This document shows, piece after piece, positions 17,150 to 29,819 of a DNA stretch of 64,000 nucleotides. Position 1 is the stretch's first letter. Each line of letters starts with the position of its first letter. Below the pieces are notes generated by a model, which had not been told where the DNA came from, ran no database searches, and saw only the letters and a list, made by a program, of their open reading frames with translations. The DNA comes from Zoogloea sp. (GTDB lineage Bacteria > Pseudomonadota > Gammaproteobacteria > Burkholderiales > Rhodocyclaceae): NCBI GenBank assembly GCA_016720685.1, contig JADKKC010000002.1:62001-126000 (forward strand), written 5' to 3'. Made by a program: the position numbers and the translations under genes.

Positions 17150-20100
17150 ATGGCCACCTCTGCATCCCCCGTCAGCACTGCCCCTCAAGCCACCGTCAAG
17201 GGCACTGTCGTTTTCGTGCAGGGCGACGCCTACCTGCGCGACAGCAGCGGCAAGCTCACCGCCATCAAGCCGGGTGACGTGGTCGCCGAGGGCGACGCCA
17301 TCGTCACCGCAGCCGGCGCCATCGTGGAACTGCAGCTGCCCAGCGGCGCAAAACTCAGCGTCGGGCCAGAACGGGAACTGCTGCTCAATGACGAACTCTT
17401 CGCCACGGCCGCGCCGGAGCGCAGCGAAAACATCGTTTCCAGCCTCGGCGCCGATGCCGACAAGGTCATCCAGGCCCTGAACGGCGGCACCGATCCCTTC
17501 GACGGCCTCGAAGAACCGGCAGCCGGTGTCACCGGCGGCGGCCTTGGCGACCAGACCCACGACTTCGTGCGCCTGGTCCGCATCCTCGAAGAAGTCACGC
17601 CCGTCTCCTACACCTACAGCAGCAGCACCGACGGCATCGACTTCTTGCCCGCCGCCGGCACGACAACCCTGCTCGTGCCGGCCAATACGCCCCCCGTCGC
17701 CAACCCGGACGCCACCGCTGCCACCGAAGACAGCCCCGTGAGCATCGACGTGCTTGGCAACGACACCGATGCCGACGGCGACCCGCTCAGCGTCACCGGC
17801 GCCAGCGTCGATCCGGCCAAGGGCAGCGTCACCGTCAACGCCGACGGCACCCTCACCTTCACCCCGGCCGCCAACGTCAATGGCCCGGTCGAGATCACCT
17901 ACACCATCAGCGACGGCAAGGGCGGCACCGCGAGCGCCACCACCACGGTCGACATCGCCCCGGTGGCCGACGCCGCCCGCGTTGGCACCGGCAGCGGCAC
18001 CGTAACGGAAGACACCCCCGCTCAAAACACCGCCTCCGGCACCGTCAGCATCGTCGACCCGGACGCCGGCGAGGCGGCTTTCCAGCCGCAAACCAATTCG
18101 GCCGGCACCTACGGCAGCTTCACCCTCGCCGCCGACGGCGCCTGGACCTACACCCTCGACAACACCAAGCCCGAAGTCCAGGCCCTGAAGGAAGGCCAGC
18201 GCAGCACCGAAACCTTCACCGTCACCAGCATCGACGGCACGACCAGCACCGTCACGATCACCGTCATCGGCACCAACGACGCCCCCGTGGCCGTGGCCGA
18301 CAACGCATCCACCGACGAAGACCAGCCCGTCACCCTCAACCCGCTCGCCAACGACACCGACCCCGATGCCGACACCCTGGCCGTGACCAACGCCAGCGCC
18401 GCCAATGGCCAGGTCACGATCAATACGGACGGCACCCTGCGCTATGTGCCCAACCCCGATTTCAACGGCACCGACACCGTCACCTACACGATCAGCGACG
18501 GCAATGGCGGCACCTCCACCGCCACCGTAACGATCAACGTCACCCCGGTCCCCGACGCCCCGGTCGCAGTCGCCGACCTTGCCGCCACCGACGAAGATCA
18601 GCCCGTCACCTTCACTGTCCTCGACAACGACACCGACGCGGACGGCGACACCCTCAGCGTCACCGGCGCCAGCGTCGATCCGGCCAAGGGCAGCGTCGTC
18701 GTCAACCCCGACGGCACCCTCACCTTCACCCCCGCCGCCAACGTCAATGGCCCGGTCGAGATCACCTACACCATCAGCGACGGCAAGGGCGGCACCTCCA
18801 GCGCCATCGCCACGGTCAACATCGCCCCGGTCAACGACCCGGCCAGCATCAGCAAGGGCGCCGGCACCGTTCAGGAAGAAACCACGCTGCTCGCCAGCGG
18901 CACGCTCACCGTCACCGACCCGGACGCAGACCAGTCAGCCTTCCAGGCCCAGAGCGGCACGCCCGGCACCTACGGCAGCTTCTCCATCGACGCCGCCGGC
19001 CACTGGACTTACACCCTCGACAACGGCAACCCCCTCGTCCAGGGCCTCGCCACGGGCGACACCCGCAGCGAAACCTTCACCGTTGCCAGCCTCGACGGCA
19101 CCGAAAGCACCGTCGTCGTCACGGTTCTTGGCCTCAACGAAGTCATCGGCGCCCCCGGCGTCGGCATCGTCAAGGAAGACAACCCCATCCAGACCGGCGG
19201 CCAGCTCACCGCCAGCGGTGGCGCCAACTTCGTCGCCCAGCCCTCCACCCCGGGCAACTACGGCAGCCTCACGCTCAACCCCGACGGCAGCTGGACCTAC
19301 ACCCTCGCCAACCCGACCGACGCCGTACAAAGCCTGCGCGACGGCGAAATCCGCACCGAGACTTTCCCGGTCAGCCTCTCCGACGGCACCACCAGCACCA
19401 TCACCATCACCGTTGTCGGCACCAACGACCCGGCCCTCGTCAGCCGTGACAGCGGCATGGTGACCGAAGACAGCGCCCTCACCACGAACGGCGTGCTCAC
19501 GGTCAGCGACGCCGACGCCGGCGAATCCGCCTTCCGGCCGCAGGCCGCCGTTGCCGGCCAGTACGGCAGCTTAACCCTCGACGCAGCCGGCAACTGGACC
19601 TACACCCTCGACAACACCCACCCGGCCGTACAGGCCCTCGGCCTTGGCGACACCCTCTCCGAAACCTTCCCGGTCGCCACCGTGGACGGCACCCCGAGCC
19701 GCGTCGCCATCACCATCAACGGCACCAACGACGCCCCCGTCGTCACGCCCGACAGCAAGGTGACGCCCGAAGACCAGCCCATCTCCGGCGCCCTCACGGC
19801 CACCGACCCGGACGGCGACCCCCTCAGTTTCGCGCTCAAGGACGCCCCGTCCAACGGCACCGTCACCGTCAAGCCCGACGGCACCTACACCTACACCCCC
19901 AACCGCGACTACAACGGCCCCGACAGCTTCACCGTCACCGTTTCCGACGGAAAGGGCGGCAGTGTCGTCACCACCGTCAGCCTCACCGTCACGCCGCTCA
20001 ATGACGACCCCGTGGCCCGCAACGACGCCAACGGCCTCGTCAAGACCGACACCGTACCGGCCACCGGCAACCTCATCACCAACCCCGCCGGCGCCGACAC

Positions 20101-23100
20101 CGACGTGGACGGCGACACCCTGGCTGTCAGCAACGTGGCCGGCGTAGCGGTCACAGGCGCCACCGTCGTCACCGGCCTCTACGGCACCCTAACGATCCAG
20201 GCAAACGGTCAGTACAGCTACATCCAGGACGCCACCAACAACACCGTCACCAGCCTCGCCCCCGGCGCCACTCTGCAGGACGCCTTCACCTACACCGTCA
20301 CCGACGGGCAGGGGGGCAGCGCCAATGCCGTCCTCAGCATCACCATCGCCGGCGCCAACACCCCGCCGGTCGCCCGCGCCGACGTCGTTGGCACGCCCGA
20401 AGACAGCGCAGTCACCTTCGCCGTCCTCGACAACGACACCGACCCGGAAAACGACACCCTCAGCGTCACCGGCGCGACCGTCGATCCGCTCAAGGGCACC
20501 GTCGTCGTCAACGCCAACGGCACCCTCACCTTCACCCCCGCGCCTGACGTCAATGGCCCGGTCGAAGTCACCTACACCATCAGCGACGGCAAGGGCGGCA
20601 CGTCCACGGCGATTGCCACGATCAACGTCACCCCGACCGCCGACACCGCCGTGCTCGGCAGCGGCAGCGGCACCGTCAAGGAAGACACTCCGGCTCAGAC
20701 CACCGCCTCCGGCACCCTCAGCATCGTCGACCCGGATGCCGGCGAAGCCGCCTTCCAGCCGCTGACCAATGTCCCAGGTCTCTTCGGCACGCTCAGCCTC
20801 GCCGCCGACGGCGCCTGGACTTACACCCTCGACAACACCAAGCCCGAAGTCCAGGCCCTGAAGGAAGGCGAGACCCGCCCTGAAACCTTCACCGTCAGCA
20901 GCGTCGACGGCACCACCACGACCGTCAGCATCACCGTCACCGGCACCAACGACGGCCCGACGGCAGTCGCCGACCTGGCTGCCACCAACGAAGACCAGCC
21001 GGTCACCTTCGCCGTCCTCGGCAACGACACCGACCCGGACGGCGACACGCTCAGCGTCACCGGCGCGACCGTCGATCCGCTCAAGGGCACGGTCGTCGTC
21101 AACGCCAATGGTTCCCTGACCTTCACCCCGGCCGCCAACGTCAATGGCCCGGTGGAAGTCACCTACACCATCACGGACGGCAAGGGCGGCACCTCCACCG
21201 CGATCGCCACGATCAACGTCACCCCGACCGCCGACACCGCCGTGCTCGGCAGCGGAACCGGCACCGTCAAGGAAGACACTCCGGCTCAGACCACCGCCTC
21301 CGGCACCCTCAGCATCGTCGACCCGGATGCCGGCGAAGCCGCCTTCCAGCCATGACCAATGTCCCAGGTCTCTTCGGCACGCTCAGCCTCGCCGCCGACG
21401 GCGCCTGGACTTACACCCTCGACAACACCAAACCCGAAGTCCAGGCCCTGAAGGAAGGCGAGACCCGCCCCGAAACCTTCACCGTCACCAGCGTCGACGG
21501 CACCACGACCACGGTGTCGATCACCGTCACCGGCACCAACGACGGCCCGACGGCAGTCGCCGACCTGGCCGCCACCAACGAAGACCAGCCGGTCACCTTC
21601 ACGGTCCTCGGCAACGACACCGATCCGGACGGCGACACGCTCAGCGTCACCGGCGCGACCGTCGATCCGCTCAAGGGCACCGTCGTCGTCAACGCCAACG
21701 GCACCCTGACCTTCACCCCCGCGCCTGACGTCAATGGCCCGGTGGAAGTGACCTACACCATCAGCGACGGCAAGGGCGGCACGTCCACGGCGATCGCCAC
21801 GATCAACGTCACCCCGATCGCCGACACCGCCGTGCTCGGCAGCGGAACCGGCACCGTCAAGGAAGACACCCCGGCTCAGACCACCGCCTCCGGCACCCTC
21901 AGCATCGTCGACCCGGACGCCGGCGAAGCCGCCTTCCAGCCGCTGACCAATGTCCCGGGTCTCTTCGGCACGCTCAGCCTCGCCGCCGACGGCGCCTGGA
22001 CTTACACCCTCGACAACACCAAGCCCGAAGTCCAGGCCCTGAAGGAAGGCGAGACCCGCCCGGAAACCTTCACCGTCACCAGCGTCGACGGCACCACGAC
22101 CACGGTGTCGATCACCGTCACCGGCACCAACGACGGCCCGACGGCGGTTGCCGACCTGGCCACCACCAATGAAGATCAGCCCGTCACCTTCACGGTCCTC
22201 GGCAACGACACCGACCCGGACGGCGACACCCTCAGCGTCACCGGCGCGACCGTCGATCCGCTCAAGGGGCACGGTCGTCGTCAACGCCAACGGCACCCTG
22301 ACCTTCATTCCCGCGCCTGACGTCAATGGCCCGGTCGAAGTCACCTACACCATCAGCGACGGCAAGGGCGGCACGTCCACGGCGATTGCCACGATCAACG
22401 TCGCCCCGATCGCCGACACCGCCGTGCTCGGCACCGGAACCGGCACCGTCAAGGAAGACACCCCGGCTCAGACCACCGCCTCCGGCACCCTCAGCATCGT
22501 CGATCCGGACGCCGGCGAAGCCGCCTTCCAGCCGCTGACCAATGTCCCAGGTCTCTTCGGCACGCTCAGCCTCGCCGCCGACGGCGCCTGGACTTACACC
22601 CTCGACAACACCAAGCCCAGGTCCAGGCCCTGAAGGAAGGCGAGACCCGCCCTGAAACCTTCACCGTCAGCAGCGTCGACGGCACCACGACCACGGTGTC
22701 GATCACCGTCACCGGCACCAACGACGGCCCGACGGCGGTTGCCGACCTGGCCTCCACCCTTGAGGATCAGCCGGTCACCTTCACGGTCCTCGGCAACGAC
22801 ACCGACCCGGACGGCGACACCCTCAGCGTCACCGGCGCGACCGTCGATCCGCTCAAAGGCACGGTCGTCGTCAACGCCAACGGCACCCTCACCTTCACCC
22901 CCGCGCCTGACGTCAATGGTCCGGTCGAAAGTCACCTACACCATCAGCGACGGCAAGGGCGGGCACGTCCAGCGATTCGCCACGATCAACGTCACCCCGA
23001 TCGCCGACACCGCCGTGCTCGGCAGCGGAACCGGCACCGTCAAGGAAGACACCCCGGCCCAGACCACCGCCTCCGGCACCCTCAGCATCGTCGACCCGGA

Positions 23101-26100
23101 TGCCGGTGAAGCTGCCTTCCAGCCGCTGACCAATTCAGCCGGCGCGTACGGCACGCTCACCCTCGCCGCCGACGGCGCCTGGACTTACACCCTCGACAAC
23201 ACCAAACCCGAAGTCCAGGCCTGAAGGAAGGCGAGACCCGCCCCGAAACCTTCACCGTCAGCAGCATCGACGGCACCACCACCACCGTGTCGATCACCGT
23301 CACCGGCACCAACGACGGCCCGACGGCGGTCGCCGACCTGGCCACCACCAATGAAGATCAGCCCGTCACCTTCACGGTCCTCGGCAACGACACCGACCCG
23401 GACGGCGACACCCTCAGCGTCACCGGCGCGACCGTCGATCCGCTCAAGGGCACGGTCGTCGTCAACGCCAACGGCACCCTGACCTTCACCCCCGCGCCTG
23501 ACGTCAATGGCCCGGTCGAAGTCACCTACACCATCAGCGACGGCAAGGGCGGCACGTCCACGGCGATCGCCACGATCAACGTCGCCCCGATCGCCGACAC
23601 CGCCGTGCTCGGCAGCGGAACCGGCACCGTCAAGGAAGACACCCCGGCCCAGACCACCGCCTCCGGCACCCTCAGCATCGTCGACCCGGACGCCGGCGAA
23701 GCCGCCTTCCAGCCGCTGACTAATGTCCCGGGTCTCTTCGGCACGCTCACCCTCGCCGCCGACGGCGCCTGGACTTACACCCTCGACAACACCAAGCCCG
23801 AAGTCCAGGCCCTGAAGGAAGGCGAGACCCGCCCCGAAACCTTCACCGTCACCAGCGTCGACGGCACCACGACCACGGTGTCGATCACCGTCACCGGCAC
23901 CAACGACGGCCCGACGGCAGTCGCCGACCTGGCCTCCACCACTTGAAGATCAGCCGGTCACCTTCCACGGTCCTCGGCAACGACACCGACCCGGACGGCG
24001 ACACCCTCAGCGTCACCGGCGCGACCGTCGATCCGCTCAAAGGCACGGTCGTCGTCAACGCCAACGGCACCCTGACCTTCACCCCCGCGCCTGACGTCAA
24101 TGGCCCGGTGGAAGTGACCTACACCATCACCGACGGCAAGGGCGGCGCTTTTCCAACGGCGATCGCCAAGATCACCATCGCCCCGACCGTTGACACCGCC
24201 GTACTCGGCACCGGAACCGGTGCGGTCAAGGAAGACACCCCGGCCCAGACCTCCGCCTCCGGCACCCTCAGCATCGTCGACCCGGACGCCGGCGAAGCCG
24301 CCTTCCAGCCGCTGACCAATTCAGCCGGCGCGTACGGCACGCTCAGCCTCGCCGCCGACGGCGCCTGGACTTACACCCTCGACAACACCAAGCCCGAAGT
24401 CCAGGCCCCATGGAAGGCGGACCCGTCCCGAAACCTTCACCGTCAGCAGCGTTGACGGCACCACCACGACCGTCAGCATCACCGTCACCGGCACCAATGA
24501 CGGCCCGACGGCGGTTGCCGACCTGGCCACCACCAATGAAGACCAGCCCGTCACCTTCACGGTCCTCGGCAACGACACCGACCCAGACGGCGACACCCTC
24601 AGCGTCACCGGCGCGAGCGTCGATCCGCTCAAGGGCACCGTCGTCGTCAACGCCAACGGCACCCTCACCTTCACCCCGGCGCCTGACGTCAATGGCCCGG
24701 TCGAAGTCACCTACACCATCAGCGACGGCAAGGGCGGCACGTCAACGGCGATCGCCACGATCAACGTCACCCCGACCGCCGACACCGCCGTGCTCGGCAG
24801 CGGAACCGGTGCGGTCAAGGAAGACACTCCCGCCCAGACCACCGCCTCCGGCACCCTCAGCATCGTCGACCCGGATGCCGGCGAAGCCGCCTTCCAGCCG
24901 CTGACCAATTCAGCCGGCGCGTATGGCAGCCTCTCGCTTTCAGCAGACGGCGCCTGGACTTACACCCTCGACAACACCAAACCCGAAGTCCAGGCCCTGA
25001 AGGAAGGCGAGACCCGCCCCGAAACCTTCACCGTCAGCAGCGTTGACGGCACCACCACGACCGTCAGCATCACCGTCACCGGCACCAACGACGGCCCGAC
25101 GGCAGTCGCCGACCTGGCCTCCACCCTTGAGGATCAGCCGGTCACCTTCACGGTCCTCGGCAACGACACCGACCCGGACGGCGACACGCTCAGCGTCACC
25201 AGCGCCAGCGTCGATCCGCTCAAGGGCACGGTCGTCGTCAACGCCAACGGCACCCTCACCTTCACCCCGGCGCCTGACGTCAATGGCCCGGTCGAAGTCA
25301 CCTACACCATCAGCGACGGCAAGGGCGGCACCTCCACCGCGATCGCCACGATCAACGTCACCCCGCAGAACGACGCACCCGTCGCGGCCAACGACACGGC
25401 CAGCACCACCGAGGATTCCGCTGTCACGCGCAATGCAAACGAAGGCGTCCTCGCCAACGACAGCGATATCGACAGCACCAGCCTCACCGTGGCGGGTGCC
25501 CGCACCGGCACCAGCGGAGCCTTCGCCCCGGTGGATGGCAGCGGTCTCACGCTCACCGGCAACTACGGCAGCCTGCTTATCCGCGCCGACGGCAGCTACA
25601 CCTACACCCCCGGCACCGCCGCCCAGGCGCTCAACACCGGCGACACGGTGCAGGAAGTCTTCAGCTACCAGATGACTGACGGCCAGCTTGGCAGCACCGC
25701 CACGCTGACCATCTCCATCAGCGGCACCAACGACGCCGCAGAGATCACCGGTACGCTCATCGGCACCGTCAAGGAAGACATCGCCGGCCAGCTTGTCACC
25801 GGCGGCAGCCTTGCCGCAACCGACGTGGACAGCCCCGCAGGCTTCACGCCGGCAAGCGCCAGCGGCACCTACGGCAGCTTCAGCATTGCGGCCGACGGCA
25901 CCTGGACCTACACGCTCAACAATGATTCGGCCCAGGTGCAAGCCCTTCGGGAAGGCGACGTGCGCACGGTAACCTTCCAGGTCAGCACCGCCGACGGCAC
26001 CACGCGCAACATCACCGTCACCGTGCAGGGCACCAATGAACTGCCCACCGTCACCCCGGCCACCGCTACCGGCCTTGAAGACCCGGCAGCGCCGATCCCC

Positions 26101-29100
26101 GTCACGCTCACCGGCGCAGACGTCGACGGCACGGTCGTGAGCTTCACCCTGGCCGACCTCCCGGCCCACGGCACCCTTTACCTTGACGCCGCCATGACCC
26201 GGCCGGTCGTCGCCGGCACGGCCCTGCCTGCCGGCACCGGCAGCCTCACGCTCTACTTCCAGCCGGACGCCAACTGGAACGGCGACACCGCCTTCCACTT
26301 CACGGCCTCCGACGACAACGGCGGCATCTCGGCCGCGGGCACCGCCAGCATCGGCATCACTGCGGTGAACGACGCCCCGTTGGCCGCCAACGACTCCGGC
26401 GCCGTCAATGAAGACGCCACCCTGAACGTCTCGGCAGCCGACGGCCTGATCACCAGCACCGCCACACCCGCCGGCGCCGACCGCGACATCGATGGCGACA
26501 CCCTGACCATCACCGCCATCCGCACCGGCGCCGAAAACACCAGCGGCACCCCCGGCACCGTCGGCACGGCCATCACGGGCACCTACGGCACGCTCACCGT
26601 GCGGGCCGACGGCAGCTACACCTACGTATCACCCTCAGCACCAGCGGCACCCTCGTGATCAGCGATGCCGACGCCGGCCAGTCGTCTTTCGTTCCGGAAA
26701 CCGTCGCCGGCACCTACGGCAGCCTCAAGCTGGAAAGCAACGGCAGCTGGGTCTATACGCTCAACAACAGCGCCCCCAACGTGCAGGGCCTCAAGCAGGG
26801 CGAGCAGGTCATCGAGCGCATCCCCGTGACCACGGCCGACGGCACCGTGACGATGGTGGAAATCACCGTCACCGGCACCAACGATGCTCCGCTGGTTGGC
26901 AGCGCCAGCGTCAACGTGTCCGAGGAAGGCCTCGCGGGCGGCATTGCCGACTCCACCGGCAACACCGACAGCACCGACCTGACCGTGGCCAGCGGCATCC
27001 TCAGCCTCACCGATGCCGACGGCAACACCCTGGTCGCCAGCCTCACCGCCCCCGTCGCCAGCCTGAGTTCCGGCGGCGTACCGATCACCTGGAGCGGCAG
27101 CGGCACCCAGACCCTCATCGGCTCTGCCAACGGCGTCGAAATCCTGCGCGCCACCATCGCCAATGACGGCAGCTACACCGTCAAGCTATCCGGCCCGGTC
27201 GACCACCCCGACACCACCAGTGAAGACGTTCTCAGCATCGCCCTTGGCGTAAACGTCAGCGACGGCGTCACCACCTCCACCAGCACCCTGACCGTCAACG
27301 TCGAAGACGACTCCCCGATCGCCGCGGCCGCATCCCAGACCATCACCGTCGCACCGGTGGACACCAACCTGCTGCTCATACTCGACAACTCGGCCAGCAT
27401 GACGCGCACCGACGGCGTGGCCGGCACCACCCGCCTCGCCTCGGCCATCAGCGCGCTCAACACCCTGCTCGACCGCTACGACGGCTTTGGCGAAGTGCGC
27501 GTGCGGCTGGTCACCTTCAACACCGAAGCCGCGGCTGCAGGCGGTGTCTGGACCACCGTGGCCCAGGCCAAGGCCCAGCTCGCCGCCATTGTCGCCACCG
27601 GCGGCACCAACTACGACGCCGCAATCGCGGCCGGCCAGTCGGCCTATTCCTCTACCGGCAAGCTGGCATCGGGCCAGAACATCGCCTACTTCCTCTCCGA
27701 CGGCCAGCCCAACACCGGCACCGCCATCGGCGCGGGCGACGAAGCCGCCTGGAAGGGCTTCCTGCAAAGCAACCAGATCACCAGTTTCGCCCTCGGCATG
27801 GGCACCGGAGCCACCCAGGCCCCGCTCGACCCGATCGCCTACAACGGCGTCACCAGCACCAATCTCAATGGCCAGGTGATCAGCGACTTCAACCAACTGT
27901 CCACCGCCCTGCAAGCCACCGTGCCACAGCCGGCCAGCGGCGAACTCCTCTCCGGCGGCCTGCTCGGAGGCACCAGCGGCTTTGGCGCAGACGGCGGCAG
28001 CATCCGCTCCGTCACGGTTGATGATGTCACCTACAACTACAATGCCGGCCGGCAGCGTCACGGTATCGGGCGGAGCAAGCCACGGCAGCTACAACGCCAG
28101 CAACCACCAGCTCACGGTTTCCACCGCAGCCGGCGGCACGCTGGCCATCAACATGAGCACCGGCAGCTACACCTACACACCCATCTCCACGATCAGCACC
28201 AAGGTGACAGACGGCTTCTCCTTCGTGCTGGCCGACAAGGACGGCGACACCGGCAGCTCCAGCATCACCTTCGACGTGAGCCGCCTTGCCGAAAACAACA
28301 TCGTCCTGAGCAGCACAACCTCTGCCATCGCCAAGGCCAGCCTCGGCCTTACCGGTGAGTACTACGGCTACAACGAAACGAGCAACACCACGAGCACCCG
28401 CTTTCACGCCGACGACAGGACCCTCGGCAATCTCGACCGTGTCTCCGACATGACCAGAATTGTTGACGGCCGCAGCGGCCAGACCATCGTCGGCACCTAC
28501 AACGCCGCCACGGCCACCGGCGCAGACGCCACCTTCAGCGCCGACAAGATCGACTACGGCTTCGGCTACACCACCGGCAGCACAAGCGTCGGCGCCGTCG
28601 ATGGCAACCTCGGCAACAACCCCACCCTGCTGGGCAGCAATCTGGCGATCAATTCGGGCGCGCTCTACAACTTCCTGCGCGGCGGCACCACCGGCTCCGA
28701 CAGCAGCGAACTCAAGACGACCACCGGCATCGGCAACACCACCGACTCCGGCATGCGCATGGTCGGCCTGGTCAATCTCGGTGGCGGAAGTTACGACATC
28801 CGCGTAACCGCCGACGACGGCTTCCGGCTCAACATCGCCGGCCGGACGGTGGCCATGTTCGACAACATCCAGTCGCCCACCGCCCGCACCTACACCAACG
28901 TAAGCCTCGCCGCCGGCCTGCAGCCCATTGAAATCCTGTACTGGGAACAGGGTGGCAATGCCCGCCTGCGCATCGAAGTCAAACTGTCCAGCGAGCCCGA
29001 CACCGGCTACAAGACGCTCGGCACCGACGAGTTCGCACTCTTCACCCCGACCAGCGCGCCCACTCTCAACGCGCTGCAGGACATCATCGAAGACCCCACC

Positions 29101-29658
29101 CAGAACGGCCAGTGGCTGATCCGCACCGGCTCGCAAATTGCCGGCTCGAACGGCAACGATGACATCACCGGCAGCGACGGGCGTGACGACATCTCGGGCG
29201 GCGCCGGCAACGACATCGTCCGCGCGGGCGGCGGTGCCGACCTGATCGCAGGTGGAGCCGGCAACGACACCCTGACCGGCGGCCTCGGCTCCGACACCTT
29301 CAAGTGGAGCCTTGCCGATACCGTCACCACCACCAAGCCTGCCGTCGATGCCATCACCGACTTCAACACGGCCAGCGCCATCAACGGTGGCGACGTACTC
29401 GACCTGCACGACCTGCTTCAGGGCGAAAGCCAGGCCAGCGGCAACCTGGGCAACTACCTGCACTTCGAGAAGGCGGGCGCCGACACCGTGGTTCATGTCA
29501 GCTCCACCGGCGGCTACACCGGCGGCACTTTCGTCGCCGGTGCCACCGACCAGAAAATCGTGCTCCAGGGCGTCGATCTCACCAACAGCGGCGCGCTGTC
29601 CTCCGACACGCAGATCATTCAAGACCTGCTCCTCAAAGGAAAGCTCCACACCGACTAA
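17150..29658 (+). CDS. lapA: Giant LapA-like biofilm adhesin (retention module, VCBS/Ig repeats, VWA, PA14-like, RTX), several frame breaks
   Basis: This locus encodes an adhesin of about 4,170 residues. The N-terminal retention module (first ~150 residues) has the TAAG target of LapG at residues 53-56. VCBS-type and cadherin/Ig-like repeats fill 17695-27300, including eight near-identical 197-residue units. Then come a VWA domain (27361-27880) with complete MIDAS (DNSAS, GGTNYD, LSDGQ), a PA14-like domain (about 28340-29060), RTX nonapeptides (GGAGNDIV, GGAGNDTLTGG; 29150-29290) and a type I secretion signal to the end. The frame breaks near 21353, 22267, 22618, 22929, 23219, 23942, 23966, 24410, 26635 and 28046. 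The flanking protein continues each time, so error is likely. The start follows GGAG at good spacing. Confidence 0.9.
20651..25368 (+). repeat. Eight tandem 591-bp coding repeats inside lapA
   Basis: Near-identical units begin at 20651, 21242, 21832, 22424, 23015, 23605, 24201 and 24790, each at a V-L-G-(S/T)-G codon block. The base period is 591 bp (197 codons). Each unit pairs a VCBS-like domain (GTVKEDTPAQTTASGTLSIV ... TVTGTNDG) with an Ig/cadherin-like domain (PTAVADLA ... ATINVTP). Spacings of 590, 592, 596 and 589 coincide with reading-frame breaks, apart from one added codon near 24150. High nucleotide identity suggests recent duplication or gene conversion, and makes correct assembly difficult. 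Confidence 0.92.
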
Positions 29659-29686
29659 GCGACTGAAGCGGCCAACCAATCCGCCC

Positions 29687-29714
29687 GACCCCGCAAGGTT
29701 TTCCTTGCCGGGTC
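29687..29714. other. Hairpin after lapA
   Basis: GACCC-C-GCAAGG pairs with CCTTGC-C-GGGTC around TTTT, a 12-position stem with one mismatch, 28 bases after the adhesin stop. No T-run follows; it may protect the mRNA 3' end or act with the stronger terminator at 29742. Confidence 0.5.
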
Positions 29715-29741
29715 GGGCCCCGGGTTAAATTGCAGTGACAC

Positions 29742-29775
29742 AAAAAAGGAGGCCTCTTTCGACGGCCTCCTTTTT
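29742..29775. terminator. Bidirectional terminator between lapA and lapD
   Basis: AAAAAAGGAGGCC on the left mirrors GGCCTCCTTTTT on the right around a 9-nt loop. It provides a T-run in both directions and lies between the converging lapA and lapD genes. Confidence 0.9.
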
Positions 29776-29819
29776 GCATTCATCTCACGCAGCACAGGCA
29801 CCCTGGCCTGCCATTCACC

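Noticed and set aside
20651..25368. Regular repeats considered as a CRISPR-like or satellite array
   Set aside because: The 591-bp units are entirely coding and lack short direct repeats with unique spacers.
28027..29679. Long minus-strand open frame of 550 codons opposite the end of lapA
   Set aside because: It is a shadow of the GC-rich adhesin coding strand, with no recognisable protein pattern.
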